A stretch of DNA of 64,000 nucleotides from Pigmentiphaga sp. (GTDB taxonomy: Bacteria; Pseudomonadota; Gammaproteobacteria; Burkholderiales; Burkholderiaceae_B), in NCBI GenBank assembly GCA_023228945.1, contig JALOAI010000001.1, positions 62,001-126,000 of the forward strand. The letters run 5' to 3'. This document shows positions 30,037-38,773 of the stretch, piece by piece (the stretch's first letter is position 1; each line of letters opens with the position of its first letter). The notes beneath the pieces are model-generated. The model did not search any database. It was not told the origin of the DNA and saw only the letters and a program-made list of their open reading frames with translations. A program made the position numbers and the translations under genes.

Positions 30037-31962
30037 TCAGGCGTGTGTTTTGGCGCGCCTCGCCGGCGACGCCAGTTCGAGCAGGCTTGTCATTTCCTCG
30101 TCGAGGCGCTCAAGGAGCCTGGCCTCGGGCGAATCGCTCGCGGCGGGAAGCCGGGGTAAATCGCCCGGCGCAGGCCGCCCATCGTGGTCGATCAGGCTGG
30201 CGAGCCGCGCCAGGGCGGCGGCCTCCCCGGCATCCGGCTGCGGGCTGGCCACCGTGGAATAGGCCGTGATGGCGTCGCACATGCGCTCGGCGCCCGTGAC
30301 GAGCGGGAACCAGGCGGCGGCTTCGCGGCCGGCGGGGGGCGGCTCGGCCAGCGACTTCTGCAGCGCTGCCCGCATGTCCGCCAATTGGCCGTACGCCGCT
30401 CGGCGGCAGAGACCAGCCTTGGCGGCCGCGGCGCTCGGCACCACGGCGCGCAGATAGGCGGCGATCGCTTGCCTTGCACCGCGGAGCGCCTGGTTCAATT
30501 CGCGGGCGTGCCGTTTGGGCCAGATGAGATAGCCGAACACCAGGGTGATGGCGCTGCCCAACAGCGTATCGACCAGGCGTAGCGTGGCGTAATGCACGCC
30601 GGCCGCCTCGGGGCTGACGAAATCGATCAGGATCAGGACCAGGGGGGTCAGCGTCAACGCCGACAAGGCATAGGATCGTTGCGAAGCCCAGGGCAGGAAC
30701 AGGGCGATCAGCGAGATCAACAGGATAAAGGCGGGACCCACCGGAACCACCGTGAGCAGGGTGGCGCCAATGGCAACGCCGCCGATGGTTCCGACGCTGC
30801 GATGGATGGCGCGGGCGAAAATCGAGCCGAGGTCGGGCTTCATGACGATGGCGATGGTCATCGGCACCCAGTACCAATGGCTTTTGCCATCCACCCAGTG
30901 CAACGAATAGCCGATGCCGGTGCACAGCGCCAGGGCCATTGCCGATAACACGGCGTTGCGGCCAGGATTCAAACGATCGAGATGGATTGCCAGCCGGGAT
31001 TCCCGAGCGGCGGGGCGGGCCGTGGCCAAGCTCGGCAAGGCGGCGGGGTCGCCCCACAAAGCGTCGCCCAGCCCCGCCACGGCCCGGCCAAGCGGCGTGG
31101 TGTCGTGGGCCACGGCCGGCGCCGGCCGTTTGCGGCCCGCCGAGAACGCCGCGGCCATACCGTCCAGCGCGTCCGCCGCGGCCCGGAGCTCTGGTGCTTC
31201 GGACACCGAAAGCAGGAGCGGAAACAGGACGTCGAAGCGTTGCAACACCGCGGCAGTGGACTCGAGGTGCTGGTTGCGGCCGGCGGCGTGATAGCGGATT
31301 TGCATCAAGAGCGAGTAGAGCGCGGATTGGTGGGTGGTAACCTGCCGCCGTTGGGCTTCGAAGGTTTTGCCCTCGGCCCGGCTGCGGGCGAGCTCGCTCA
31401 GCGCCCGGACCAGCGAGGCGGTCATTTCGCGCTGCGGCCGCTGCGGATAAATCAGGATCTCCACGCCCAGCATGGCGGCGTACAGCACGGTTCCCGTGAG
31501 CAGCAGCAAGGAGGCGTGCCAAAACTGGCCGATCTCGGGGTTGCCGATCGCCACCGCGCCCATGACCAGAAACTGCAAGGCGCCCGTGGATAGCGCCGAG
31601 CTATATGTGCTGATAATTCCGGAAAGAAAGGCCACCAGCACCATGATGGCGATGAGCAGGCCCCAAGGCAGGCCGCTCAGGTAGCCAAGCAAATATCCTG
31701 CCGCGCCGAGCGGCGCCGAGACCAGAATCTTGCGGAAAATCGCCTGGTAGGGGCCGTCGCGCTCGCCAACGGATTGGAACAAAGTCCCCATCGCGATCCA
31801 CAAGGTGTACTCCAGCGTGTGGGTGGCCAGGCCGATGGCCAGCGGCAGGCCGATACCGAGGGCGGCGCGCAACGATCGGCCCCAGCGCCAGCGGGCGGGG
31901 TTCAGGTGTGAAAGCTCGCGGAGCCAGGAATTGGGATGAAAGGAGGAGGCAGCGTTCGACAT
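30037..31962 (-). CDS. FUSC family inner-membrane protein (YccS/aromatic acid exporter-like)
   Basis: 641 residues with two membrane blocks, each of about six hydrophobic segments (about residues 25-180 and 350-510), and soluble regions after each, the FUSC layout. Landmarks: the WHASLLLLTGTVLYAAMLGVE segment and MKPDLGSIFARAIHRSVGTI, the latter matching the conserved core of the family. Members export aromatic acids or act in envelope stress. MSNAASSFHP at 31962 is chosen as start because it precedes the first membrane block. It converges on purL. Substrate unknown. Confidence 0.85.
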   Translation of the reverse strand: MSNAASSFHPNSWLRELSHLNPARWRWGRSLRAALGIGLPLAIGLATHTLEYTLWIAMGTLFQSVGERDGPYQAIFRKILVSAPLGAAGYLLGYLSGLPWGLLIAIMVLVAFLSGIISTYSSALSTGALQFLVMGAVAIGNPEIGQFWHASLLLLTGTVLYAAMLGVEILIYPQRPQREMTASLVRALSELARSRAEGKTFEAQRRQVTTHQSALYSLLMQIRYHAAGRNQHLESTAAVLQRFDVLFPLLLSVSEAPELRAAADALDGMAAAFSAGRKRPAPAVAHDTTPLGRAVAGLGDALWGDPAALPSLATARPAARESRLAIHLDRLNPGRNAVLSAMALALCTGIGYSLHWVDGKSHWYWVPMTIAIVMKPDLGSIFARAIHRSVGTIGGVAIGATLLTVVPVGPAFILLISLIALFLPWASQRSYALSALTLTPLVLILIDFVSPEAAGVHYATLRLVDTLLGSAITLVFGYLIWPKRHARELNQALRGARQAIAAYLRAVVPSAAAAKAGLCRRAAYGQLADMRAALQKSLAEPPPAGREAAAWFPLVTGAERMCDAITAYSTVASPQPDAGEAAALARLASLIDHDGRPAPGDLPRLPAASDSPEARLLERLDEEMTSLLELASPARRAKTHA

Positions 31963-32096
31963 GCGGAAGGCTAGAAGGCGGGATGGCTGGTGGCCTCGCC
32001 GGCGGCAAGGGCGTGGCTGCGGCCGGCCACTTCGATTTCGGGTTTGGAAAAGACACCGTGGGCCACGGCAGTTCCGGCCCGGATGGGTGCCCGTAT

Positions 32097-32109
32097 GATA
32101 TGGCATATC
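32097..32109. promoter_or_regulatory. short palindrome between FUSC and small membrane protein genes
   Basis: GATATG-g-CATATC, perfect 6-bp arms, in an AT-rich spot of the divergent region 31963-32226. Possible operator; no regulator gene is adjacent. Confidence 0.25.
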
Positions 32110-32226
32110 CGCCGCGGGCTTTTGAGGTAGGATGTCGCCCGCCGGAGGAAGGGGATTCCGCCGGCGTCACGGGCCCGCCCCCCATGCGGGTGGCGGGCGG
32201 ATTATCTCTTGGCTGAGGGGTGGGAT

Positions 32227-32568
32227 TTGTACGAATCCAAAGAAGAGCCCTTGCTCTCGCGGCTGCATTTCAGTATGCGATTGGCGCGGCACGTGCTTTA
32301 TGCCGTGCTACTGCTGTTGTTCATCTGGGGCCTGGGCGTGGCCGGCCATCTTTGGCTGGAGCCCATGCATTGGCACGATGCCGCGCTGAACGTGGCTTTG
32401 ATCCTTTCCGGCATCGGCCCGTTTGCGCTGCCCACCACGGTGGCGGGGAAGTTCTTCTTCGCATTCTATGGCCTGGTCGTGGGGCTGGTATTGATTGGCG
32501 CCCTGGGCGTCATTCTCGCGCCGCTGGCCCATCGCCTCCTGCACAAATTCCACCTCGACGAAGACTGA
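32227..32568 (+). CDS. small membrane protein, potassium-channel-like fold suspected
   Basis: 113 residues with three hydrophobic segments (about residues 16-40, 54-68 and 77-98). The TTG at 32227 is chosen since GAGGG sits about 8 nt upstream and the resulting N-terminus (MYESKEEPLLSRLHF) has the look of homologs in related genera. The middle segment (GIGPFALPTTVAGKFFFAFYG) resembles the pore and outer helix region of two-helix channels, with PTTVAGK where channels have a selectivity filter, but the filter itself is not canonical. Function unknown. Confidence 0.65.
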   Translation: MYESKEEPLLSRLHFSMRLARHVLYAVLLLLFIWGLGVAGHLWLEPMHWHDAALNVALILSGIGPFALPTTVAGKFFFAFYGLVVGLVLIGALGVILAPLAHRLLHKFHLDED

Positions 32569-32649
32569 CCACGCGCCAAAACGAAGTTTCGACGTAGTCA
32601 AAGCGCAAGCCCCGGTCCACCTCGCGGCCGGGAGGCCGGAGTTCTTCAC
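32567..32649. repeat. dispersed intergenic repeat, copy A
   Basis: Starts GACCACG, includes CAAAGCGCAAG and ends CTCGCGGCCGGGAGGCCGG followed by AGTTCTTCAC. The last 50 bp match copy B at 40564-40622 with few differences; copy C is at 45386-45414 on the other strand. Contains the hairpin CGGCC-ggga-GGCCG. The element begins inside the stop codon of the small membrane protein. Confidence 0.8.
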
Positions 32650-32762
32650 CACGCGCCCGACTCGGGCGCCGCGGCACGCCGCCGCATCCGTCTTGCGCGC
32701 GCAAGGGCCGGTTTTGTGTATCGTAGCGTCATGCAAGATGAGGTCAATTCAAAGGAGCACGC

Positions 32763-33650
32763 ATGCGCAAGGCATTTTTTCAGGTCGACGTCTTTACCGA
32801 TCGCCCTCTGCTGGGCAACCCGGCCGCGGTCGTCTTCGATGCCGACGATCTGCCCGGCGATATCCTCCAGCGCATCGCACGGGAGATGAACCTTTCCGAA
32901 ACGGTCTTCATCCTCGCGCCCGACACGCCCGAGGCCGACTATCGTGCCCGCATTTTTTCACCGGTTCGCGAGTTGCCTTTCGGGGGGCATCCCACCCTGG
33001 CGGCGGCAAGCGCCGTGCTCGCCAACCAGCCGGCGTTTGCCGGCGCTACCCGGTTGCGCCAATCGTGCGGCATCGGCATCGTGCCGATCGAGGTGGTGAC
33101 CGAAGACAAGGCCCGCTGGTACTGGATGACCCAAGCCGAACCGGAATTCCGCGAAGCGCCGATCCAGCCTTCGATCCTGGCCGAACTATTGGGCTGCCAG
33201 CCCGCCGATCTGGCCGATACGATACCCGCCGTGGTCTCCACCGGCGTGCCCTGGTGGATCGTCGAGTTGCGCAGCGTCGAAGCCCTGGCGTCGGTGCGAG
33301 TCGACCTCCCGCGCCTGGAGGCTCTCGCCCGTGAGCTCGGCGCGGCCGGGATCACGGCGTTCGCCGAGCATCCGGCGGGCGGGCCGCATCGCTTGCGCGT
33401 GCGTACCTTCGCGCCGGGCGATGGCATCGCCGAAGATCCGGTGTGCGGCTCGGGCAATGGCTGCGTGGCGGCCTTTGTCGCCCGCTACAAGCACGACGGC
33501 GAAGCCGCGGGCGAGTATCGGGCGGAGCAGGGCGTGGAGATCGGCCGCAACGGCGAGGTGCGGGCGGCCTGGACCCGCACGGATGGACGCCTGCAGATCC
33601 GCATCGGAGGCCAAACGGCCACGGTGGCGACCGGCACCTTGCATCTCTAG
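32763..33650 (+). CDS. PhzF family isomerase/epimerase-like protein
   Basis: 295 residues, full length for the PhzF family. N-terminus KAFFQVDVFTDRPLLGNPAAVVFD is characteristic; the proposed catalytic Glu46 is in NLSETVF; RIFSPVRELPFGGHPTLAAA and the second-half repeat TFAPGDGIAEDPVCGSGNGC are hallmarks. The family covers phenazine biosynthesis PhzF and many proteins of unknown substrate; no phenazine genes are near. AAAGGAG precedes the ATG. It converges on an aminotransferase gene. Confidence 0.93.
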   Translation: MRKAFFQVDVFTDRPLLGNPAAVVFDADDLPGDILQRIAREMNLSETVFILAPDTPEADYRARIFSPVRELPFGGHPTLAAASAVLANQPAFAGATRLRQSCGIGIVPIEVVTEDKARWYWMTQAEPEFREAPIQPSILAELLGCQPADLADTIPAVVSTGVPWWIVELRSVEALASVRVDLPRLEALARELGAAGITAFAEHPAGGPHRLRVRTFAPGDGIAEDPVCGSGNGCVAAFVARYKHDGEAAGEYRAEQGVEIGRNGEVRAAWTRTDGRLQIRIGGQTATVATGTLHL

Positions 33651-33684
33651 CGCGAACCCGAGCCGCGCGCCCGCCGGGCGCCGC

Positions 33685-34662
33685 TCATGGGGTGGCTGGC
33701 GCAACCTCGAGCTGCGATGCCGGCAACGGCCGGCGCGGCCGCATGGCATCTTCGTCGCGCCGGCGCGATTCGGCCTGGGCGGCGGCTGCAGTCGAATCCC
33801 GGAAGTCGGCGATCAATTGCCGGGTCACCGGCCCCAGCGGCCACTCGATGGTGCGTCCGTTCATCACCAGCGCGATCACCGGCTGCAACTCCACCGAGGT
33901 GCCCGCCGTAAAAACCTCCGAAGCCTGACACAACGTCTCCAAGTCGAGTGTGCGCTCCTCCACCGTCAAGCCGCGTTGCCTGGCCAGCTGCATCACATGC
34001 CGCTTGGTGATGCCATCGAGAAAGCAAGTGGCGGGCGGCGTGACCAACACTCCGTCGATCACGGCCAACAGATTGGTTGCGGTGGTTTCGGCCACCTTGC
34101 CCTCGCTATCGAGCAGCAAGGCGTCGTCGCAGCCCTCGGCGGCCGCCGCATGGCGCGCCAGCGTGCCGATCATGTAAAGGCCCGAACATTTGGCCGCGGT
34201 GGGGGCTGTGTCCGGACGCGGCCGCCGCCAGCTCGCCAGATGCAGCCGGATCCCGTCCTCGGCCCGGCCCTGGTCGGCCGCGGTGGGCCAGTCCCAGGCG
34301 GCGATGGCCACGTGGATGCGGGCGTGCGGGGATGCGATCGATACGCTTTCCGTGCCGCGCCAGGCCACGGGGCGGATATAGGCGTTGCCGAGCTGGTTCA
34401 CCGACAGCACCGTCTCGATGGCCAGCGTCAGTTCATCGTGGGTCCAGGGCAACCGGTAGCCCAGCAGTTCCGCGGAGTGTGCCAGGCGCGCCACGTGGGG
34501 GTCGTTGAGGAACACCTTGCCGCCATAGGCGCGCATGCCTTCGAACACGGCGCCGCCCATATGCAAGGCATGGGTCAGCACGTGCAGCCGGGCGTCGCGC
34601 CAGGGCAGGAGCTCGCCGTCGAGCCAGATGTGGCCGTCGCGGTCATCGAGAGGAGTCATCAT
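33685..34662 (-). CDS. class IV aminotransferase (branched-chain aminotransferase-like)
   Basis: PLP-dependent transaminase of 325 residues. HVLTHALHMGGAVFEGMRAYGG is the typical IlvE N-terminal block; the PLP lysine is in APTAAKCSGLYM; ETTATNLLAVIDGVLVTPP and FLDGITKR complete the family pattern. The first of two adjacent ATGs (34662) has GAGG 8 nt upstream; an upstream in-frame ATG at 34716 does not. Likely role: amino-acid/keto-acid interconversion of branched-chain or related substrates. Divergent from a GcvA-like LysR gene, with a perfect 12-8-12 inverted repeat between them. Confidence 0.9.
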   Translation of the reverse strand: MMTPLDDRDGHIWLDGELLPWRDARLHVLTHALHMGGAVFEGMRAYGGKVFLNDPHVARLAHSAELLGYRLPWTHDELTLAIETVLSVNQLGNAYIRPVAWRGTESVSIASPHARIHVAIAAWDWPTAADQGRAEDGIRLHLASWRRPRPDTAPTAAKCSGLYMIGTLARHAAAAEGCDDALLLDSEGKVAETTATNLLAVIDGVLVTPPATCFLDGITKRHVMQLARQRGLTVEERTLDLETLCQASEVFTAGTSVELQPVIALVMNGRTIEWPLGPVTRQLIADFRDSTAAAAQAESRRRDEDAMRPRRPLPASQLEVAPATP

Positions 34663-34726
34663 GGTAAAGGCCTCTGGGCGGTTGTCGATGCCGGCAGTGT
34701 GCGACGAGTCGGCCACGCTGGCGAAT

Positions 34727-34758
34727 GAGCAAATCTCAGATTGGCATGAGATTTGCTC
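34727..34758. promoter_or_regulatory. perfect 12-8-12 inverted repeat, LysR operator candidate
   Basis: GAGCAAATCTCA and TGAGATTTGCTC are exact reverse complements with eight bases between. It lies between the divergent aminotransferase (start 34662) and LysR (start 34843) genes; the inner ATCTCA...TGAGAT includes a T-N11-A type site. Likely bound by the adjacent LysR protein. Confidence 0.75.
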
Positions 34759-34842
34759 TACGACGTCCCGCCGTGCGAGGCCGCGTTCCTGTGTAAGCTA
34801 TGGCGGATCGCGGCCGCCTCGGGCCGCTCCTTCGTTCACGCC

Positions 34843-35733
34843 ATGCGCATTCCAGTTGCCCTCAACGGCCTGCGGGCCTTCGAAGCCGCGGCCCGCCACT
34901 TGTCGATCAAGGAAGCCGCGCTCGAACTGGCGGTTACGCCTTCGGCCGTCAGCCATCAATTACGCTCGCTGGAAGACGCGCTTGGGGTGGAATTGCTGCG
35001 CCGCATCGGTACGCGACTGGAACTGACGGCGGCCGGACGCAAGCTGGCGCCGGGCCTGAATCTGGGTTTCACGCAGATTGCGGAAAGCGTGGGCGGCTTG
35101 CGAGAAGAAAGACTGGCCGGCCCGCTGCGCCTGAACATGCTGCCGACATTCGCCACGCATTGGCTGTCGCCGCGCCTGGGGCGCTACCCCTTTGCCCGTC
35201 GTGGATTTTCACTCGAGATCGCCACCACTCAAGAAGAAGTGGATCTGGCGGCGGGCGTGGCGGACGCCGGCATCTGGTATGGCGATGGCCAGTGGCCGGG
35301 CGTGGTGTCCGAACTGCTGTTCGAAACCTCCATCGATCTTTACGCCCGGCCGGGTTTTGCCAGTGGCCGCCCGAGCGAGAAGATCGCCCGCGTTGGCCAA
35401 GCCAACTTGTTCATGTCGCGTCATTGCGTGGGTTGGCGCCACTGGATGGCCACCTTGCCGGGAGGACCATTCGAGCCTGGCTGCCTGACGTGGGTCGACT
35501 CCAGCGGCCTGACGCTTCAGGCGGCGGCCGACGGCGCCGGCGTCGCGATCGCCGTGTGCGAGCTGGCGGAGCACATGGTCGAGCAAGGACGCCTGGAATC
35601 GGTATTCCGGCACCCGGTGCCGGCCGGCATCGGGTTTCATCTGGTGTATCCGGAAAGCCTGCGGGAAGACCGCCGCCTGGATAACCTCCGTTGCTGGCTG
35701 CGCGAGCAGCGCCCAGCCGGCAACGAAGCCTGA
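34843..35733 (+). CDS. LysR family transcriptional regulator, GcvA-like
   Basis: 296 residues. N-terminus MRIPVALNGLRAFEAAARHLS with HTH LAVTPSAVSHQLRSLEDALG is typical of the GcvA/AmpR group, as is GVAIAVCELAEHM in the effector domain. ATG 34843 is the first to give this N-terminus. Divergent from the class IV aminotransferase; the palindrome at 34727-34758 is the likely site. It is also directly upstream of and co-directional with the sulfur-oxidation genes, separated by 184 bp, so a role there is possible but less likely. Confidence 0.93.
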   Translation: MRIPVALNGLRAFEAAARHLSIKEAALELAVTPSAVSHQLRSLEDALGVELLRRIGTRLELTAAGRKLAPGLNLGFTQIAESVGGLREERLAGPLRLNMLPTFATHWLSPRLGRYPFARRGFSLEIATTQEEVDLAAGVADAGIWYGDGQWPGVVSELLFETSIDLYARPGFASGRPSEKIARVGQANLFMSRHCVGWRHWMATLPGGPFEPGCLTWVDSSGLTLQAAADGAGVAIAVCELAEHMVEQGRLESVFRHPVPAGIGFHLVYPESLREDRRLDNLRCWLREQRPAGNEA

Positions 35734-35826
35734 CGCGGCAGTCGGATGGCTGCGCGCGCTTGCCGCCAAGGACCGGCACAACTGGCGCCGGAACGTATCT
35801 TTTCATGGCAAACGTTTCAAATTCGC

Positions 35827-35836
35827 ATATCGATAT
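35827..35836. promoter_or_regulatory. AT-rich palindrome upstream of the sulfide dehydrogenase genes
   Basis: ATATCGATAT, a perfect 10-bp palindrome, followed by a partial second half-site (ATTGATAT at 35853-35860). It lies about 80 bp upstream of the cytochrome gene in the only AT-rich patch of the interval; candidate promoter/operator of the sulfur set. Confidence 0.35.
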
Positions 35837-35917
35837 AACCTATTGATATTTGGATCGCCTCTATACCTTGGCTAGCATCCCCGGTTCTTCCTGAAACTGC
35901 CAATCTGGGGTTGCAAC

Positions 35918-36259
35918 ATGAAAAACTCTGTCATCAAGACAGCGGCGGCGGTGGCCATGGCGTGGCTGGCGGTGTCCCCCGCCGCCGCGAACGACGCCAC
36001 CGCGCAGCCGGCGCAATCCACCTTCGATGTCTCGGTGCAGGCGGCCACCTGTTTCACCTGTCATGGCACGGGCGGCACCTCGCCGGGCAGCATCCCGTCG
36101 ATCGCCGGCCGGCCGGAATCCGTGCTGCTCATGCAGCTCAAGGGTTTCCAGGCCGATCCGCCGCCCGCGGGCACGACCGTCATGAATCGCCTCGCCAAGG
36201 GGTATTCCGCCGAAGAGCTCGCCGCGCTGGCGCGCTATTTTTCGCAGGTTTCGCGCTGA
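35918..36259 (+). CDS. periplasmic class I cytochrome c (sulfide dehydrogenase electron acceptor)
   Basis: 113 residues. Signal peptide with cleavage after AAAN/AAA region (about residue 24). One heme site, Cys45-Phe-Thr-Cys48-His49, with a candidate axial Met near residue 89. Size and its position 25 nt upstream of the flavocytochrome c flavoprotein gene identify it as the likely cytochrome subunit (FccA/SoxE-like). Several FccA proteins are diheme; this one is monoheme. It would receive electrons from sulfide oxidation in the periplasm. Confidence 0.88.
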   Translation: MKNSVIKTAAAVAMAWLAVSPAAANDATAQPAQSTFDVSVQAATCFTCHGTGGTSPGSIPSIAGRPESVLLMQLKGFQADPPPAGTTVMNRLAKGYSAEELAALARYFSQVSR

Positions 36260-36284
36260 GGCGCGGCAAGCTAAAGGTCGAACG

Positions 36285-37586
36285 ATGAAAAATACTGTCC
36301 ATATCTCGCGACGCGGCGTGCTGGCCGCGATCGGGTCCGCCGGAGCCGCGGCCACCCTGGGCGTGGCGCCGCGGCGCGCACGAGCCAATACCGCGCCAGC
36401 CGGCCGCGTGGTCGTGGTTGGCGGCGGCTTTGGCGGCGCCACCGCGGCCAAGTACCTCAAGCGGCGCAACCCGAAGATCGACGTCGCGCTGGTCGAACCC
36501 TCCGAGGTTTTCGTCACCTGTCCGTTTACCAACCTGTATTTCGGCGGCTTGCGCACTTTCGAGCAGCAGGAGCACAACTACGACGAGCTGCGCAGCCTGG
36601 GCGTGAATGTCATCCACGATACCGCGCAGGCGGTGGATGGCAAGGCGCACACCGTGACGCTGGGTAATGGCCAGGTATTACCCTACGACAAACTCGTTCT
36701 CTCCCCCGGAATCGACTTTCGCTGGGATGCCATCGAGGGCTACGACGAAGCGGCGGCCGAGCTCGCGCCGCATGCCTGGAAGGCCGGCCCCCAGAGCCGC
36801 CTGCTGCGCGAACAGCTAGAGGCCATGCCCGACGGCGGCCTGTTCATCATGGTGGCGCCGCCCAATCCCTATCGCTGCCCGCCGGGGCCGTACGAGCGGG
36901 TCAGCATGGTGGCGCACTACTTCAAGACGCACAAGCCCAACTCCAAGATCCTCGTCCTGGATGCCAAAGACAACTTCTCCAAACAAGGTCTATTCACCGA
37001 TGGCTGGAAGAAGTTCTACGACGGCATGATCGAATGGGTGCCCGCTTCCAAAGATGGTAAGGTGATCCGTGTCGACGCCAAGAACCTGACGGTCGAAACC
37101 GAATTCGGCGAGAAGCACAAGGCGTCGGTGCTCAACGTGATTCCACCTCAAAAGGCCGGCTTCATTGCCGAGCGGGCCGGTGTCACCAATGAAAGCGGCT
37201 GGGTGCCCATCGATCCCCACACGTTCGAGTCGACCCAGGTGCCCGATATCTTCGTCGTGGGCGATGCCACCGTGGCCGCGCCGATGCCCAAGTCGGGCTT
37301 CGTCGCCAACAACCAGGCCAAGGTCGCGGCCGCGGCCATCGTCGCCGCCCTCGAAGGTAAAGAGCCGCCCCAGGCTGCTTTTGCCAATACCTGCTACAGC
37401 CTGATCGCGCCGGACTACGGCATTTCGGTGGCGGGCGTCTACGCGGTGGAAGACGGCAAGCTGGTGGAAAAGGCGGGCGGCCTGAGTCCGCGCGACGCCA
37501 GCGACGAGTTCCGCAAGCTGGAGGCCGAGTACGGAGTGGGTTGGTACCAGTCCATTTCCCAGGATGCCTGGGGTACCGGCGCCTAA
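36285..37586 (+). CDS. flavocytochrome c sulfide dehydrogenase, flavoprotein subunit
   Basis: FAD protein of 433 residues that oxidises sulfide to sulfur in the periplasm. Twin-arginine signal (SRRGVL at residues 8-13). FAD-binding VVVVGGGFGG at residues 42-51. The two cysteines of the redox-active disulfide are present: Cys198 in NPYRCPPGPYERVSM and Cys370 in NTCYSLIAP, both in segments closely like the Allochromatium FccB. VVGDATVAAPMPKSG marks the second FAD contact. Follows its cytochrome partner by 25 nt and precedes a YeeE/YedE gene by 29 nt, so one operon. Confidence 0.94.
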   Translation: MKNTVHISRRGVLAAIGSAGAAATLGVAPRRARANTAPAGRVVVVGGGFGGATAAKYLKRRNPKIDVALVEPSEVFVTCPFTNLYFGGLRTFEQQEHNYDELRSLGVNVIHDTAQAVDGKAHTVTLGNGQVLPYDKLVLSPGIDFRWDAIEGYDEAAAELAPHAWKAGPQSRLLREQLEAMPDGGLFIMVAPPNPYRCPPGPYERVSMVAHYFKTHKPNSKILVLDAKDNFSKQGLFTDGWKKFYDGMIEWVPASKDGKVIRVDAKNLTVETEFGEKHKASVLNVIPPQKAGFIAERAGVTNESGWVPIDPHTFESTQVPDIFVVGDATVAAPMPKSGFVANNQAKVAAAAIVAALEGKEPPQAAFANTCYSLIAPDYGISVAGVYAVEDGKLVEKAGGLSPRDASDEFRKLEAEYGVGWYQSISQDAWGTGA

Positions 37587-37615
37587 AAAGCTGTGCTTCC
37601 CGATAGAATCGCGGC

Positions 37616-38635
37616 ATGCTGACGCCAGCAGAAATCGTATTGTGGGGCGGCCTGGCCATAGGCCTGTTGTTCGGCGCCGTGGGTCAGGCCAGCGGCTTTT
37701 GTCTGCACAGGGGCCTGCACGACGCCTGGACGAAGCAGGGGCTGGCCAAGCTGCGCAGCGTCGCCCTGGCGCTGGCGGTGGCCATCCTCGGCACCCAGGC
37801 CGCCGTGGCGTGGGGGATGCTGGATCTTTCTTCGGCGATCTACACCACGCCGACTTTCTCGTGGCTACTGGTGCCACTGGGCGGCGTGTTGTTCGGCCTG
37901 GGCATGACGCTGGCCAACGGCTGTGGAGCGCGGGCCCTCGTCCTTCTGGGCGAAGGCAATCTGCGCTCGCTGGTGGTGCTGCTCTGTCTCGGGCTTGCCG
38001 GCTACGCGACGCTGACCGGGGTGCTGGCGCCGCTACGCCAACTGGTGGCTGAATTGACTTCCTGGTCGCCCGGCGTGTGGGGCTTGCCGGTGACGACGGC
38101 GTATCAGATCGTGGCTGGCCTGGGCGTGCTGGCCCTGCTGGTGTTCGTCTTCTGGCGCGGTGGCGTCTGGCGCCATCCTAAAGATGCGGTCGCGGGAGTC
38201 CTGATCGGCGCGCTGGTGGTGGCGGGCTGGATCGTCACCGGCGTCCTGGCGGCCGACGACTTCGATCCCGCGCCGCTGGCGTCGCTCACCTTCGTCGCGC
38301 CGATCGGCGAGAGCCTGCAATACCTCATGATCGCCACGGGCATGTCGCTGGGCTTCGGCGGCGCGGTCGTCTTCGGGACGCTGGCGGGATCGCTGGCCAC
38401 GGCCTTGCTCCGTCGCGAGTTCACCTGGCGCAGCTTCGACTCGCCCCGGCACATGCTGCGCTCGATCTTTGGCGGCGTGGCCATGGGCGTCGGGGGCGCG
38501 CTGGCCCTGGGGTGTTCCATCGGCCAGGGCCTGACCGGCATGTCGACGCTGGCGCTGTGCTCGGTATTGGCCACGGCCGGCATCGTGCTGGGCGCGCGCC
38601 TGGGTTTGCTGCTGCCGTATCGCGCCCAGGCTTGA
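37616..38635 (+). CDS. YeeE/YedE family membrane transporter (thiosulfate/sulfur uptake)
   Basis: 339 residues with about ten membrane segments. Duplicated architecture with the conserved cysteine motifs LANGCGARALVLLGEGN (about residue 104) and LALGCSIGQGLTGMSTLA (about residue 301), which line the thiosulfate path in characterised YeeE proteins. Its place after the sulfide dehydrogenase genes and before SoxYZ supports transport of sulfur compounds; direction of transport is not known here. Confidence 0.88.
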   Translation: MLTPAEIVLWGGLAIGLLFGAVGQASGFCLHRGLHDAWTKQGLAKLRSVALALAVAILGTQAAVAWGMLDLSSAIYTTPTFSWLLVPLGGVLFGLGMTLANGCGARALVLLGEGNLRSLVVLLCLGLAGYATLTGVLAPLRQLVAELTSWSPGVWGLPVTTAYQIVAGLGVLALLVFVFWRGGVWRHPKDAVAGVLIGALVVAGWIVTGVLAADDFDPAPLASLTFVAPIGESLQYLMIATGMSLGFGGAVVFGTLAGSLATALLRREFTWRSFDSPRHMLRSIFGGVAMGVGGALALGCSIGQGLTGMSTLALCSVLATAGIVLGARLGLLLPYRAQA

Positions 38636-38773
38636 GGCCACCCGGCCCGGTGCAGGCCGCGCAAATCGGCTTTTCCGTCGGACGCTCTCCGACACCAGGC
38701 CCCGATCGAAGCGTCTGCAACGATTCGATCGTCGGATGGTCCAACCTCCGTTATCGTTTCCAGGATAGAAGGC

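Noticed and set aside
32763..33650. Phenazine biosynthesis gene
   Set aside because: The PhzF fold is clear but no other phz genes are near; the family is broad, so no pathway was assigned.
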